Shown piece after piece: positions 1 through 11,318 of a stretch of 30,515 nucleotides of DNA (position 1 is its first letter; each line of letters begins with the position of its first letter). Origin of the DNA: Chloromonas sp. AAM2 (Eukaryota; Chlorophyta; Chlorophyceae; Chlamydomonadales; Chlamydomonadaceae); contig QAXH01002839.1 in the NCBI GenBank assembly GCA_004335635.1, forward strand, positions 1 through 30,515. The letters run 5' to 3'. The position numbers and the translations under genes were made by a program. The notes under the pieces were generated by a model. The model ran no database searches and had not been told where the DNA came from. It saw only the letters and a program-made list of their open reading frames with translations.

Positions 1-2940
1 GGGGGCCGCAGCGGGGGCGTCAGATACGGGGCTAGGGCTAGCACTCAGTTCCTTGAGTGACCGGCCTGTGGGGCTAATCATGGCCGTGTAGGTGCCGGTC
101 TTGAAGTTGATGGGTCCGTCAACCTTGCCAAGGATACCCAAGTCTTCCACAAATTTCTGCGTAGCGGGACAAGCCATTCAGGCATGAGCATGTGTGTGGG
201 TGCACTTGTCATCCAAAAGACAGGCATTTGTCCCATCCATCCAGGTATTGACACCGACGCCAAGCAGAGTCGTGAATAATTGACCCCAAAAAGGTATCTG
301 CTGTGTAGCCGCCCTGGTTGAACGTGTCTGGCTGATTCAAGTACGGCTACGGAGCTGCTCACGTGACATGCACTGCATCCTTCCCCAGCCCGACAGCATC
401 TGCACAATGCAATGCATGTCCGTCCATCGGCTGCATGCTCGGACCCCCTGCTATATATCACCCATGCGCCCCTTGTGCCTCACCAGCATGACCGCCTTGC
501 CCTGCTCCTTGTACTGCAGCTCGCGCCCCTCGAACTTCATCACTAGCTTAAGCTTGTGGCCCTGCAGCACATCACATCCAGCACAGATTCAGTTACAAGT
601 GCATGACTGGGATGGCTTGAACGTGACAGTCAGGTAATGACTGCCCAGCCACCATGCAGACAGTTGTCCAGTCCACAGACCATGCAACAATCCCCATGTT
701 GCGACAACTGGTCCAGCTGACAACAGCCCTGCTGCCCCGGCTCTTTTGAACATCTCCTCCGCCTTACCTTGTCCAGGAATTTTTGCGCGTTCTTGACCTT
801 CGTGGTGAGGTCGCCTGTGTCAGTACTGGGCCGCAGACGCACCTCCTTGGTGTCAACACTGAGAGAGCACACAGGCATGAATACAGTCAGTCACAGTTTC
901 AAACTGAGCACAGGTCCATGGATGCCGGCGTGTGCCAGCTGCCACTGCTTGTGTGCGCCACACAATCTCACATGAATAACATAACGCCTGCAGGTCGTTC
1001 TGTTCTATGCATCCAAGCCTGTCGGTTGGCATTTCCTGTGTTTACCATACTGCTCTGCCCGGAATCTGCTCGTCCAGTGCTGACCACCCTCCACTACGCC
1101 GATGCTGCACTCTGTTGCTCACCTGACTGCCTTGACAGTTTTCTTTTTCTGGTCCTTCTCAACCTCGTACTTGTACCTGAATACAAGAGATGTCACATGC
1201 CAGCATCACACATCACATGCACACTGCAGATTGACTACACGCTGCTGCACTGCTAACCAATGTGACAGCAACCTGTTCTGGCGAAAGCAACCAGGGCTTC
1301 CAGCACAAAACTCTGCGGACCAGTTCAAACCGCTGCAGTGGCTAGGCGAAGCACATGCTTTTGGCCCACAAAGTAGTACCAGAGCAGTCCTGGCGTGCAT
1401 GCATGCTGTTGTTCCACACACCCAAGCCGGGCACACCAAACTGCCGGACAAGCCCTATTTGCACTACCGTACCACATGGCACCTGCCAGGCGCAACAAAC
1501 TACCAGCCTGGTGTTCAGCAGTCCAATGTTCAAGAAAGGTCTGCCCCCTTCACTCACTTGCTCCACACCACCAGGCGACACAAGGGAGGCGAGGCATCAG
1601 GGTTGAGCAGAATCAAATCCACCTCCGCGGCCTGCACGCACCGGAGAAGGGCGTCAGCCTGTCTGTTGGCATGCAAACGTCACTGGTCTCGGCACCCAGC
1701 AGGCCATGAACATGATGCAATGTCTGAAATGGGCATCGTCATGCTTGGCATCACTGTAATCAATGTGAATTCGCATCATCCTGCGCATTTGCACAAGATC
1801 TGCCTGTACATCTGCATCGCCCTGTACATTTGCATCGCCCTGTACATGTGTGCTGCTGGTGTGTGCTCACCCGAGCCAAAGCCATGGCATCACCCAGGTT
1901 CATAACGCCCTTCATCTGCCTGCCACCTTCGCCAGCAATCACACGGACGACTGGGTGCCTGCAGTGCAAATCAATTCCAATCATAAGCCAAGATACGCTC
2001 CCGTGGAGCTGCTGAGAATACACCATGACTACACCTGATTGTGAGGCTGCAAATGCTGGCACACGGTGCAGGAAAACAGGTTGATTGCGAATGCATGTGG
2101 ATGGGCTGTCAACTGCATTCTGAAGTCCACACTGGTAGGCACCAGTTGCCCTAGCTGCAGAACCACACGCCCATGCTGCAGTGCTTGTCTCCAGATGCAT
2201 TTGGTTGCTCTCACTTTATTTCATTGTTGATGGTGAGCTGGCGGCCGTTTACTAAGCGGGTCTGGGCTGTAGACTCATCCGCAGGTGCAAACTGGTCGTC
2301 ATCAGGGTAGTTGTAATCATCATCAATCTCATCCATGCTGTCGTTCGGCAGGTACACTGTCCCTCGCGTGTTGTACCGAGGCTGCTGTGATGGGTAGCGG
2401 GCGCCAGCTTGTGTGCTGGGCCCAGGAGTCTGATAGAGCTGCTGCGTGTAGGCGCCATACTCCGCCGTGGACGTGCTCTCGGGGAAATAGTCGAAGTCGA
2501 CGTCCTGGTTGGGCGGCGCCTTGTAATCAAAGTCGTAGTAGGCATTCTTCTTGGGCAGCGCGCCAACCTGATGCGAGCATCAGATGCAAAATATGTGAAA
2601 CAGGGTTTTAAGAACAGCCACGGATCCATGGGTGATGGTAAATGGCTCAGTGCGTAAGTAAAATGCGATTGCGCAGCTGCATGCGTGGATGGCTGCAGAC
2701 GTGACTCGACCGTCCGTGCAATCTCACGTACTCAAGGTGTGGCTGCCCTTTCGCCACATGCGGGGCAGCAGGACGCCCTTTCTACACCTTTACATCCCTG
2801 GTATATAGACTCACCGTAGATTGCTGAGAGCTTGCGTGTTGCCGTGGCGCCAGTGGAATGCTGTGTGTGCCAGGGGCAAGGCGAGAGGCTGCGCGTCCAT
2901 TCTGTCCAGACACGCCTGGCCGTTGCTGCATCATCTTCAT
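1..2940 (-). CDS. Chloroplast translation initiation factor IF-3 (3' end outside window)
   Basis: IF3 binds the small subunit of 70S-type ribosomes and proofreads start-codon selection; here it would act in the chloroplast. Exons on the minus strand are 2940-2815, 2567-2215, 1958-1871, 1631-1558, 1176-1123, 858-768, 561-484 and 156-<1. All phases agree and give 340 residues to the window edge. Residues 1-42 are Arg/Ser/Ala/Gln-rich, like a transit peptide. Residues 43-150 are an acidic Tyr/Asp-rich extension (for example DEIDDDYNYPDDD). The IF3 N-domain begins near residue 154 with INNEIKHPVVRVIAGEGG and includes DLILLNPDASPPLCRLVVW. A Lys-rich linker (VEKDQKKKTVKAV) follows, then the C-domain with KEVRLRPSTDTGD, NAQKFLDKGHKLKLVMKFEG and FVEDLGILGKVDGP. 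A short Ser/Pro/Ala tail follows from SLKELSASPSP. An upstream in-frame ATG at 3006 could add 22 residues. Identification rests on the family motifs; transit peptide and start are inferred. Confidence 0.93.
1803..1850. repeat. 18-bp minisatellite in an IF3 intron
   Basis: Two full units and one partial unit of an 18-bp sequence (cctgtacatytgcatcgc) stand at 1803-1820, 1821-1838 and 1839-1850. They lie just outside the donor side of the intron between IF3 exons 3 and 4 (1632-1870). Confidence 0.85.
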
Positions 2941-3268
2941 ATTGACTGGACTACTGACAGAGGGAATTGGACTGCACAGAAGGCTGAGACTTCTCACTCC
3001 GTCCAATATCGTGCGAAAAAGGATAGAAGACTGTAGGTTGGATTTGACACTTTACAGATGTGATCTGTTGCTGCTTTGTTGGATTGCGTTCTATGCTGGG
3101 TGTGCCGTGGCCTCAAGGCCACAAAAGGAAGTCGGACACTTTTCTTGCAACGTCTTAAAACCCTTGCGCGGCTGTCTTGGTGACGGCGGGCAGTGCACAC
3201 CTGTCGTGACCCTGACAAGTGCAACCGCACACACTGATGAACCGCCATGGCCCTGGTCTGTGGCCGCC
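2941..3268. promoter_or_regulatory. Putative bidirectional promoter and 5' UTR region between IF3 and the OPR gene
   Basis: The IF3 start (2940, or 3006) and the OPR-gene start candidates (3219, 3247, 3269) lie about 200-330 bp apart on opposite strands. Both 5' UTRs and promoters must fit in this gap unless an untranslated exon lies elsewhere. I see no convincing TATA box. Assignment is by position only. Confidence 0.4.
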
Positions 3269-6200
3269 ATGTCGCACAGCCTGTCCGGCATCAACGCGAC
3301 GAGCCTTGGCTTGGCTGCTGGCTGCACCACCAACACAGTGGCATGTGCGGGTATCAAGATGCTCAGTTGCCAGCAGAGAACAGGGATCTGGAGCGGGCGG
3401 TGGACGTCCCAGGAGGCAACGCCCTGCCAGTCAACGACCCCAACCCAGAGAACACAGCATTACAGACAGACGCTTACAGAGAGAGCTTCCTCATGACACT
3501 GCAAACACGTTCACAGCGGACATAATGCAACCATCAGACACAAATGTGCTTGCATCTGTCAATGCTTGCATGACACATCAGCAATTAGCAAACCTGGCCC
3601 AAGCCCTTGCATCGCGCTCATCTGACCTCTTGCCAACCCCTGGGCACGAGCAGCAAGCATCAAAACTGCATGCCCAGCACACGGACCACCCAAACCAGCA
3701 GCACCAGCCAGGCCAGCGACCACTTGACAACCTCAAGCCACAGCATGCCATCCTTGTCCTCGCCCGCCTTGCTCAGTTGCACCCCTCACACACCGTCATG
3801 GCATCTGTCATGATGCAGCGTCCACTGTCATCCATTCCCCATCCACCGAGCCCCCCTTCGCAACCCCTTACTCAATCCAACCCACCTGCCTCCACCTCAC
3901 CATCCATTGCCAGCATGAACCCCATGCCAGGCAACGCAAGAAACGGACCACTTGCGGCAGCTCAGCCTCCCTCCATGCCACAACAACCACCAGCGCCATC
4001 ATCCACCCGCACACCACAGGCAGTGCCGCCTTCACCGTCGCAACCACTAACCAACAAACCAATTCAACCGCCATCCCAACCACAATCATCCCAATCGGTG
4101 CAAGCAGGCTACTTACCAACAGACACCAGTTCAGCCAGTGCAGGCGCACCAGACGTCTTTCAGCAATGGGGTGTAGGGTTGCTGGAAACCGACCAGAGAA
4201 ACGGGCAGGCGTCACGTCACATGACACACATGCTGACCAGGCCCAGCCAGCCCATCCGCCGGCCAGCAAGCCCTGAAGACTCAAGTAGCAGTGTGGGACA
4301 GCCAGCCTTAGCCTGCTCTGTCACGGGGGGGAACGAATCAGACTCAGACTCAGGCCGAGCTTCGGCTAGCAATGCATGGCACACAAGTAGTGTTGAGGAG
4401 GTGGAGGAGGAGGAGGAGGAGGAGGGAAGAGCTGCACGTATGTGAGTATTGCAAACAAACAAAAGAGGGTGGGGGTGGGGCGGTACCGGGAGGGATTTTG
4501 TTTTGATGCTGGCTGCAGGGTGAATTTGCATGATAGACGAGCAGACACAAGGGACAGATGGGCTTGCGGAATCGCTTCAAACAGTGTTCTTGAGGGTTCA
4601 ATAGGAGGTTGTCCAGACCCCTCAGCCAAGATGGAAGCAAGCCACGGATGAAGCTAATGAATCAGTAGCATTTGTGCGGAGCACGGCAGTTGACAAACGT
4701 TGCAATGCATACAGGCATGTTTTCCTGGCCATTCCCGTCATCGGCTGTTGCCCCCCTTGAGCCAAGCTGGCGTGGAGGCAGGTGGCAGGCAGGTGGCCAA
4801 CAGGGGACGCTGGCCAGTGTATGGGAATGGCCAGGAGACTGTGCCTGTGTGCCTTGTGGCATTGTCAGGGGATTGCGCCGTGCTGTGGGCAAATGCTACA
4901 GGATCACGAGTGGGGAGCCAGGGTGGTTTCGAGAGTGGTGGGGATGACCAAGAAGTGTGCAAAGCACAGGTAGCTTCGTCGCAGGAAATCACAAGTAATG
5001 TTGGGGATGACCTTGCATGCACTCACGCAGGGGATGACCTTGCATGCGTTCACGCAGGGCCGAGCGTGAGCGACAGGCCGTGGCGGCGCTGTCTGACCGC
5101 CTGGTGCTGTCAGTTATGCGTGGCGGTTTGGAGCGGTTGCAGGCGGTTGACCTGAGCGAGCTGCTGTCGGCCCTGGCCAAGCTGGGCTATGCGCGCACGG
5201 GGGTGGTGGCGGAGGTGCGTGGGCTTGGGTGTGAGTGTGGGTGTGGATGGCGGACGTGCATGGGTTGGTGCATAGGTGGAGAGAAGGTGTGCGGGTGTGG
5301 GTGCCATGGATGTGGGAATGGGTGCTTGTGTGTGCTTCACCTCAGTTGGGCAGTCTCATCTCATGGCTGTGTGAGTGACAGTGTATGTGTGTGTGTGTGT
5401 GAGAGTGGTGGGTGACAGGATTCCAGAATTCCACTTTTGGCAAAGTTTATTTTGCTGTCTCACGTAGTACATTGGTCGTCCTGGCCCTCAGCTTTACTGT
5501 CTTCACGTAAAATCTGGGTGTGAGTGGGAGTGAGGGTGTTGAAGGTGTGACTGTGACTGTGACTGTACGTGTGGGTGACCTCAGTGCTTTATGTCAGCTG
5601 CGCCATCTCATGCCTTCCTCGCGCAGTGCATGGTTGGATATCAAGAACCTACCATGGCCACCACAAGTGTGATGCCATGTGCAGACGTACACCTGATTGA
5701 GTCACAGTGCCCTCGACACGATATTTTCCTGTATCCTGTCTGACATCTGGTCGCCCATCGTTGCGTTGCATTGATTGGTCAGCTTGGTTGCAGTCTCCTG
5801 CAGTGCTGGTGGTGCAGGTGTGCATGTTGTTGTTGTTGTTGTTGTTGTTGTTTACTTGTTTACATGGCCTTAAGTCCGGGGAGGACTGCTCAGCGGGGGC
5901 AAGGGGGAAGGGATATTGCGGCTGGTGGTGGTGCAGGTGTGCGTTTACCTGGGCCTGTCAGGCGCGTTGGAGCAGCTGCGCTCCTTGCCCCATGCGCTGG
6001 CCAACACGGCGTGGGCTGTGGCCAAGCTGGGGCACGACCCGGGACCGGAGTGGATTTCGTACTTCCTGCATGTCTCAAGGTACTGGGGTCCATCAGCACC
6101 TTTTATTTACTTCCATTACCAAACTCAAACAGTTCCTACTTGCCCTGGCCGGGAGCAGCCTACCAGCTACTCTAACCCAAAGGGCTGACGAAAAGTTTGC

Positions 6201-9200
6201 AAGGAAGTGCGTGAATCAGCCCAGTTCTTTATCCGTTGCACAAGCTTGCTTCATGGAAGCTTGCCCTTTGCGAGCCATCAACGGCCCTTATGCGACTTGA
6301 CCTTCCCGTTGCCGAGTGCACCGTACCATGAAGTTGTGGTACCAATCTTATCTAAGGGTCGTGCCTTGATGGTTGCGCAGGATTGTCATGGTTGAGTTCA
6401 GTGCAGTGGACTGTGCAGCCTGCTGCTGGGCCCTGGCGAGGTGGGGCTTCAGACCGGCCGAACCATGGCTGACAGTCCTCTACTCACGCCTAAGGTAACG
6501 GACTAGTATTTGCAAACCGACAAACCTTCACACACGCATGCAGGCACACACGTGATACGTGGTTGCAGCAGCAGGTGTAACACACGTGCCTGCACACACG
6601 TGATAGATACAACCCTGAGCAACAGCAGGCAACTTCAAGGCGTGAAGAGTAGTAGAATGTAATCGTGACATGCGCGCACACATGCATGCACTAACGTGAT
6701 AGATAGAAGTTGAATCCAAAATTTACACAACTGGAGGGTACACGCCTACCCAAAACATGAGGAGCAGGGCACCTCCAAGGAATCTTCAGGTGTACCTCGA
6801 ACCTCACAAGTCTCAGTACTTCTGCGAAGCACCAGTAGTGTCAGCCCCGACTTTCTCATCATGTTATTTTGTTTCGGGGGGATGATAATGGAGTTCCAAG
6901 TAGTTCTGGTTGCAGGTGTTGTGCTCTGGGTGTTCTAGGGCATGTGTAATAGTCACTCTGTGTGTGCCATGCGTTCTGTGGTTATGCTAGGCTTATGTGT
7001 GCATGAGTAGAAGGAGTTCGCCACGTGCTGTATGTTGAGTGTCATCTGCAGGCATGTGTCGCGGCAGTTGGGCCCGCAGGGGGTAGTTAACGTGGGGTGG
7101 GCGCTGGCCATGCTGAGGGTGTCGGTGCCCAGGGAGGTGGCAGAGATGCTCATGATAGAGGCGCAGGTGAGGCACGTGGCCAGTTTGACTTTTTGAAACA
7201 TCACACAAAAACGATAACATTCAGTTACCAAGCATAGCACCATGATTATGCTTGCTTGCTCGGCTCTTTTACCCGGTGCACCATGTTTTCAATCATTATT
7301 ACCCTCATCATATCGCTTTCTGCTTACAGTGGTTTTGCAGCTTGCAATCTTGCAGCCCAAGCGGCCCAGCCGTCCAAGAAAAGCATGAACATGGTGGCCC
7401 CAACAGTCAATTAGTGCATCAATATGAAAGCTGTGGTTGTTGCCCATGTCCAGTTCCGCCAAGCAAAGCAGAGCATGATGCTTTCAGAAAGTCAATCAGT
7501 GCCGTCTATGTTATGCAACTCTGTGAATGTTGTCCAGGCTGTCCTCCCTCAAAGCTCAAACCTGATGCCGACTATGCCATGCAACGTGTGGGTGGTGCCC
7601 AGGTGCTATTCCCCGGCATGAGCGCCATGGGCCTGGCCTCCCTGTGCTGGGCGCTGGCCAGTCTGCAGCACAGGCCTCCGGGGTTCTGGGTGGAGGAAGC
7701 ACTGGGAGCCATGATAAACAAGATGAAGGCAGTACCACAGGTAACCCAGTTGTGTCCTAGCGAATGCTTGGTATTCATGTCAGTCATTGATTGCCACCAT
7801 ACATACGTTCACATGGATGTTGGCTTCGACTGCTAGGCCTCCTTACCTGCCACCGACTGTCCTTGCTGTTGTGCCGATTGAGTCTCTTCCCGCTCTAGCC
7901 CCCACTGAGCAGTCCTCCCCGAGCAAAGCCTGGGCATACAGCTGTGCTCTGTCCGTGTGCTTGCGCTCCAGAGTGCGCGGGGTCTGCCGTTCGCCAACCT
8001 GATGTGGGCCCTGTCCGTGTGGCAGACCGCCCAGCCCACCAACCAGTGGCTCAACACGTTCTGCAGGTGCGGGTGGGTGAGGCGACGTGGGGCTGGGCAT
8101 TCAGGCTACGCGTCTGGACCTGGGTGTTTTGGTGCTGCTTCTCCAAACCTTGTTATTTCACATGGTGCACCTCTGAACCTGAGGCCTTGTCCGACATGCA
8201 CTTGTCGTCTCAACAGCTAGCGTTTGGCTGGCTCGACCACGCACTGTCCCCACTCAACGCATGCTTCCGCAGGCATGCTGCCCGGTCCCTGCTCACCATG
8301 AGCAGTCGCAGCATTGCGGTGCTGATGCTTGGGCTGGCGGACCTGGGACACACCCCTGAGCGGGTGAGGCACAGAGCTGGTTGGTCAGGAAGGTATCCAG
8401 CCGTGTCTCATGGCTTGCTATCAGTCGGGCTTGGGGTATTTGTGGGCCCCATCATTGCATAGCAGGTGATTCATCGACTTAACGCTGTGAGGCACCTCGA
8501 CCACTGGGGGCAGTGTATTGTGAGCCCCTGTCTCCCGTCTTGGTCTCTGGTGACAATCCAAGCCACCTGTCAGTCTCTGGATGCTACTGACAGCAGTGAA
8601 CGTTTGTGTGACTTTTTTTGTTTCCAGGCGTGGGTGAGCCTAGCCCTGGAGGAGTTCCACAAGCGCGGCGTGACCGAGGCCTCGCCCACCTCACTGGTGG
8701 CGGTTTTATGGGCGGTTAGTCGGTTACTGCGGCCGGCAGAGGCGCAGGGTGGCAGTGGGGCCAGGGCCTGGCGGCCGGACCGCAGCTGGCTACTCAGATA
8801 CGCTCACGTACTACAGGTATAACTTTCCGACGTAAGGTTCTAGAGGTTCTGGTGAGGTTTGTCAAGGTAAAGGTATGCACATGGGGTCTCGGTGGCTTGG
8901 TGCACCGCAGGTGCTGGTCTAGTCTGCTTGTACTGCCGTTTGGTGCCACTTCACATGTGTTTGTGCACCTGAGCCTGTTGTGCACTTTCCTGTCCTGGCA
9001 GACATTCCATGTCCATGGCTGCCCAGATCAACGTTTCTATGAACGTTTCTGTGCACGTGCAGGACATAGCCGACACTGTTGCCGCCCGTTTCCCCTCCCT
9101 GTCCCCCCCCGACCTGGTGGACGTCCTGGTGGCCCTGGCCGACGTGAGGTACCACCCGGGGCAGCGCTGGCTGGACGTGCACACCGCCTACTGCAACGTG

Positions 9201-9507
9201 TGCATCAACGAATTCTCAGCATACCAGGTAGGCAATGTGCATGCCAGCAAGAGACTAGTTGAGCATGTTGCTGCACGACTGTGATCTCTCGCAGCTTGAT
9301 TGTGGTACCAGTGCCAGTTTGAATAGCCACGCAGCTTCGTTGACAGAAGGCCTCCTGATTAATTGGGGTTATTTTGTCGTCTCTTAGTACTTGAAACTGA
9401 TCTCTGCTGGATCTGGCTTGCAGATGAAGTTGATGAACAACGCCATGTCAGTGTTGTCTGAACTAAGGGAGGCTGACTACCTGCCCAAGAAGGGTGAGAT
9501 GGTGTGA
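3219..9507 (+). CDS. OPR (octotricopeptide repeat) protein with Pro/Gln-rich N-terminus
   Basis: OPR proteins of green algae are helical-repeat RNA-binding factors, mostly in chloroplasts and mitochondria, that stabilise, process or translate single organelle transcripts. Model exons are 3219-4441, 5058-5214, 5937-6079, 6381-6494, 7052-7166, 7603-7740, 7972-8066, 8273-8363, 8628-8816, 9063-9227 and 9424-9507; phases agree, giving 837 residues. Residues about 110-200 hold a first helical segment (NACMTHQQLANLAQALASR, HAILVLARLAQL). Residues 200-400 are Pro/Gln/Ser-rich and end in an acidic Glu run (about 4397-4427). From 5058 come repeats such as LSELLSALAKLGYA, ALANTAWAVAKLGHDPGPEW, VDCAACCWALARWGFRPAEP and LASLCWALASLQHRPPGFW. 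The W-A-L-A-x-L-G ... P-P-x-x-W pattern is the OPR signature. No C-terminal RAP domain is visible. The start is uncertain: ATGs at 3247 and 3269 have better contexts but lie in other frames and would need an extra intron before 3530. The end is also uncertain; further exons at 9684-9765 and after 9850 are possible. Confidence 0.8.
4397..4427 (+). repeat. GAG/GAG-like tract coding for poly-Glu
   Basis: An imperfect GAG microsatellite encodes an acidic run of Glu residues near the end of OPR exon 1, just before the splice donor at 4442. It sits at the junction of the disordered N-terminus and the repeat domain. Confidence 0.8.
5383..5402. repeat. GT microsatellite in OPR intron 2
   Basis: A short uninterrupted GT run lies in a broader G/T-rich stretch (about 5215-5410) of the 722-bp intron 5215-5936. 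I see no coding signal in this intron that fits the flanking phases. Confidence 0.75.
5826..5852. repeat. GTT microsatellite (nine units) in OPR intron 2
   Basis: Nine GTT units stand 10 bp upstream of copy 1 of interspersed repeat family A. The poly-Leu or poly-Cys open frames that cross the tract are artefacts of the triplet repeat. Confidence 0.9.
5862..5912 (+). repeat. Interspersed repeat family A, copy 1
   Basis: This segment carries catggccttaagtccgggg followed by aggactgctcagcgggggc. It closely matches 19161-19212 (same strand) and the reverse complement of about 7879-7925. Its centre, agtcc..ggact, can form a small hairpin. It lies in OPR intron 2. Confidence 0.75.
7879..7925 (-). 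repeat. Interspersed repeat family A, copy 2 (inverted)
   Basis: On the minus strand this reads ctcggggaggactgctcagt followed by gggggctagagcgggaaga. It aligns with copies 1 and 3 across the ggaggactgctcag core but has lost the left half of the hairpin. It lies in the OPR intron 7741-7971, about 46 bp before the next exon. Confidence 0.65.
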
Positions 9508-9949
9508 TAAGCACCTGACAACTGAGTGTGATGGTGTGAACGGCACTCTGCAGCCACACAATGTGAGATGGTGTGACTGCCATTCATAGTGACTCTACTA
9601 CAGGGCCTGCCGCATCCAACATTGACCTGTTTTTATATGCAACTATTGGCTGCTGCTGAGCGCCTTGCTGATTGGTCCTGCAGTACCGTGTGTTGAACCA
9701 TGATAAGCTAATGATGATGGATGTTATATGCAAGCCGTTCGCACAAGAGGGCAGTTCACACAAAGGTGATTATATCACCTCCAAGCCCAGCACCAGGCCA
9801 GCTGGCCAGTGGCTGAATGCCCACTGCAAATAACGTTCTGCTTTTGGTGTCACGTGCAGCCTTGGTTGCTGTATTGTGCCAGGGTCAAGTAGACTATTGC
9901 AATCAGGTCCTGGATCACAGTGGTGATACCACCCGGCAAATTCAATGCT

Positions 9950-9973
9950 GTTGTTGTTGTTGTTGTTGTTGTT
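9950..9973. repeat. GTT microsatellite (eight units)
   Basis: Eight GTT units are followed by a T-run and 'tacat', much like the context of the GTT tract at 5826-5852. The poly-Cys frame that crosses it is a repeat artefact. Confidence 0.9.
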
Positions 9974-10760
9974 GTCTTTTTACATCCGTGTCGATGCGCG
10001 CAATGCGCATAAGGGATGTGTCTCGCAACTCAGGGACCAAAAAACTCAAAGTCAATCAATACAAGTCATGATCAATACAATCAATACAAGCTGTACCTTC
10101 CAAAACACCACCTGAAATGCGCCCAGGCGTCAACACAGCCTCCCACCAGCAAGGCCAACCCGGCCTGCTGGGGTTCCACCGCATGCATTTGCCGGGCGGG
10201 TATGCCAGGGACCGTGGCATCGGCAAGTAAGGGCTATATCCAGCAAATACTAGAACTCTTACCAAACAGCACAAAAGCAGCAGCGGAGTCGCTCCAATGT
10301 GACACATTTCGCTGGTCTCTGTTCCACCGCACAACCCCATAGTTCTCTCCATACAAACAGGCAATGCAGCAATTCAAAGTAGGAAGAAGTGTGCTGGCAG
10401 TCCTTTAGCACTGCTCATACATGAACAGCTGCGAAACCATTGTGTGCCAGAACGTGCTGTTGACAACACTAACAGACATGCAGCGACAGAATTGTCACTA
10501 TTATACAAACATTTCACATGGTGCAAGGCAGCACATCCGCACAGAGGCGTATTTGTCACATCCAGGACTTCAGGTGCACTGGTGCAAAGAGCAAATGCAC
10601 CGGCCAACGTGTCAGAAACCAACGAAAGGGAGTTCACACCCATGCTGTGAGCAAAACATGCGTGAATTCAACCACGCCTGCACACACCAGGCAAGCACAA
10701 CGTAGAAGCACATGGCATGAGGCTTGAAAGCAGGCAGTTGGTGGATCAAAGGCACACGAA

Positions 10761-10765
10761 TTACA
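10761..10765 (-). terminator. Candidate poly(A) signal TGTAA for the kinase gene
   Basis: Minus-strand TGTAA (plus TTACA), about 550 bp beyond the proposed kinase stop codon at 11319. This distance is compatible with the long 3' UTRs of volvocine algae. It is the only match I noticed in the expected range, and a pentamer match alone is weak evidence. Confidence 0.3.
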
Positions 10766-11318
10766 AGAAGTTGTGCCAGCAAATACAACCGACCAAGGCG
10801 CAAGGAAAAGTGATGCAATGAAGAACGCAAAATGAAATACTTCAAGGCCCAAAATTGCTCAAGTTTGCAGAATCAGGCCTTGTTTGTAGGCAGGGTCAGA
10901 GGCACATGTTCACAGTGAGCACATGCTTGGTAGTTGAGATTGCTGTAATGTGCCAATCTTCAGGCCAATGGCCAGCTCATGGTGATGTGCAGATCCACCA
11001 GCCTTGACACCGAGGCATATGTCCCCAACAAATGGAGCAATCGAGACAATTCTTGCTGTGCTGTATGAGGTTTTGCAATGCACCATGCCTCAGTAGCCGT
11101 GCACGGCTTCACCTAGGGCATGACTAGTATCATGACTAGCATGAGCTAAGAACGATAATCCAACCCGAGAATAACGAAGAATTCTTCTTTACTTTAAAAA
11201 ATGCAGTGGTCAGCTGGTTCTATTGAGCAGTTCATGTAAGAGTTAAAGTTTTTGATGATGCATGGTGCGTACTTCAACATAGAAGATTCAGTCATTGTCA
11301 TGACATGCTACAAGGGCG

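Larger units (their letters stand above)
9508..11318. other. Intergenic region between the convergent OPR and kinase genes
   Basis: This stretch holds the 3' UTRs of both flanking genes. Two segments look weakly coding on the plus strand: 9684-9765 (phase 0 in; reads YRVLNHDKLMMMDVICKPF) and about 9859-9948 (ALVAVLCQGQVDYCNQVLDH). They could be extra 3' exons of the OPR gene if the donor at 9502 (gtgtga) is used. It also contains a GTT microsatellite at 9950-9973 and a small AATACA-rich repeat near 10057-10090. From 10100 to 11300 I see no gene. Confidence 0.4.

Noticed and set aside
2252..2629. 125-codon minus-strand open frame rich in Arg/Thr/Ser
   Set aside because: It is an out-of-frame reading of IF3 exon 2. 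The frame that continues into INNEIKHPVVRV in phase is the real one.
8991..9062. Alternative acceptor at 9001 for OPR exon 10
   Set aside because: It breaks the phase-0 join with the preceding exon, whereas the acceptor before 9063 gives an uninterrupted repeat (DIADTVAARFPSLSPPDL).
9063..9765. A C-terminal RAP domain for the OPR protein
   Set aside because: OPR-like proteins often end in a RAP domain, but none of its typical motifs could be found in the last exons or in the possible extra exons downstream.
9817..10071. Open frame with a poly-Cys run
   Set aside because: The Cys run comes from the GTT microsatellite. Only the part before the tract might be an exon, as noted for the intergenic region.
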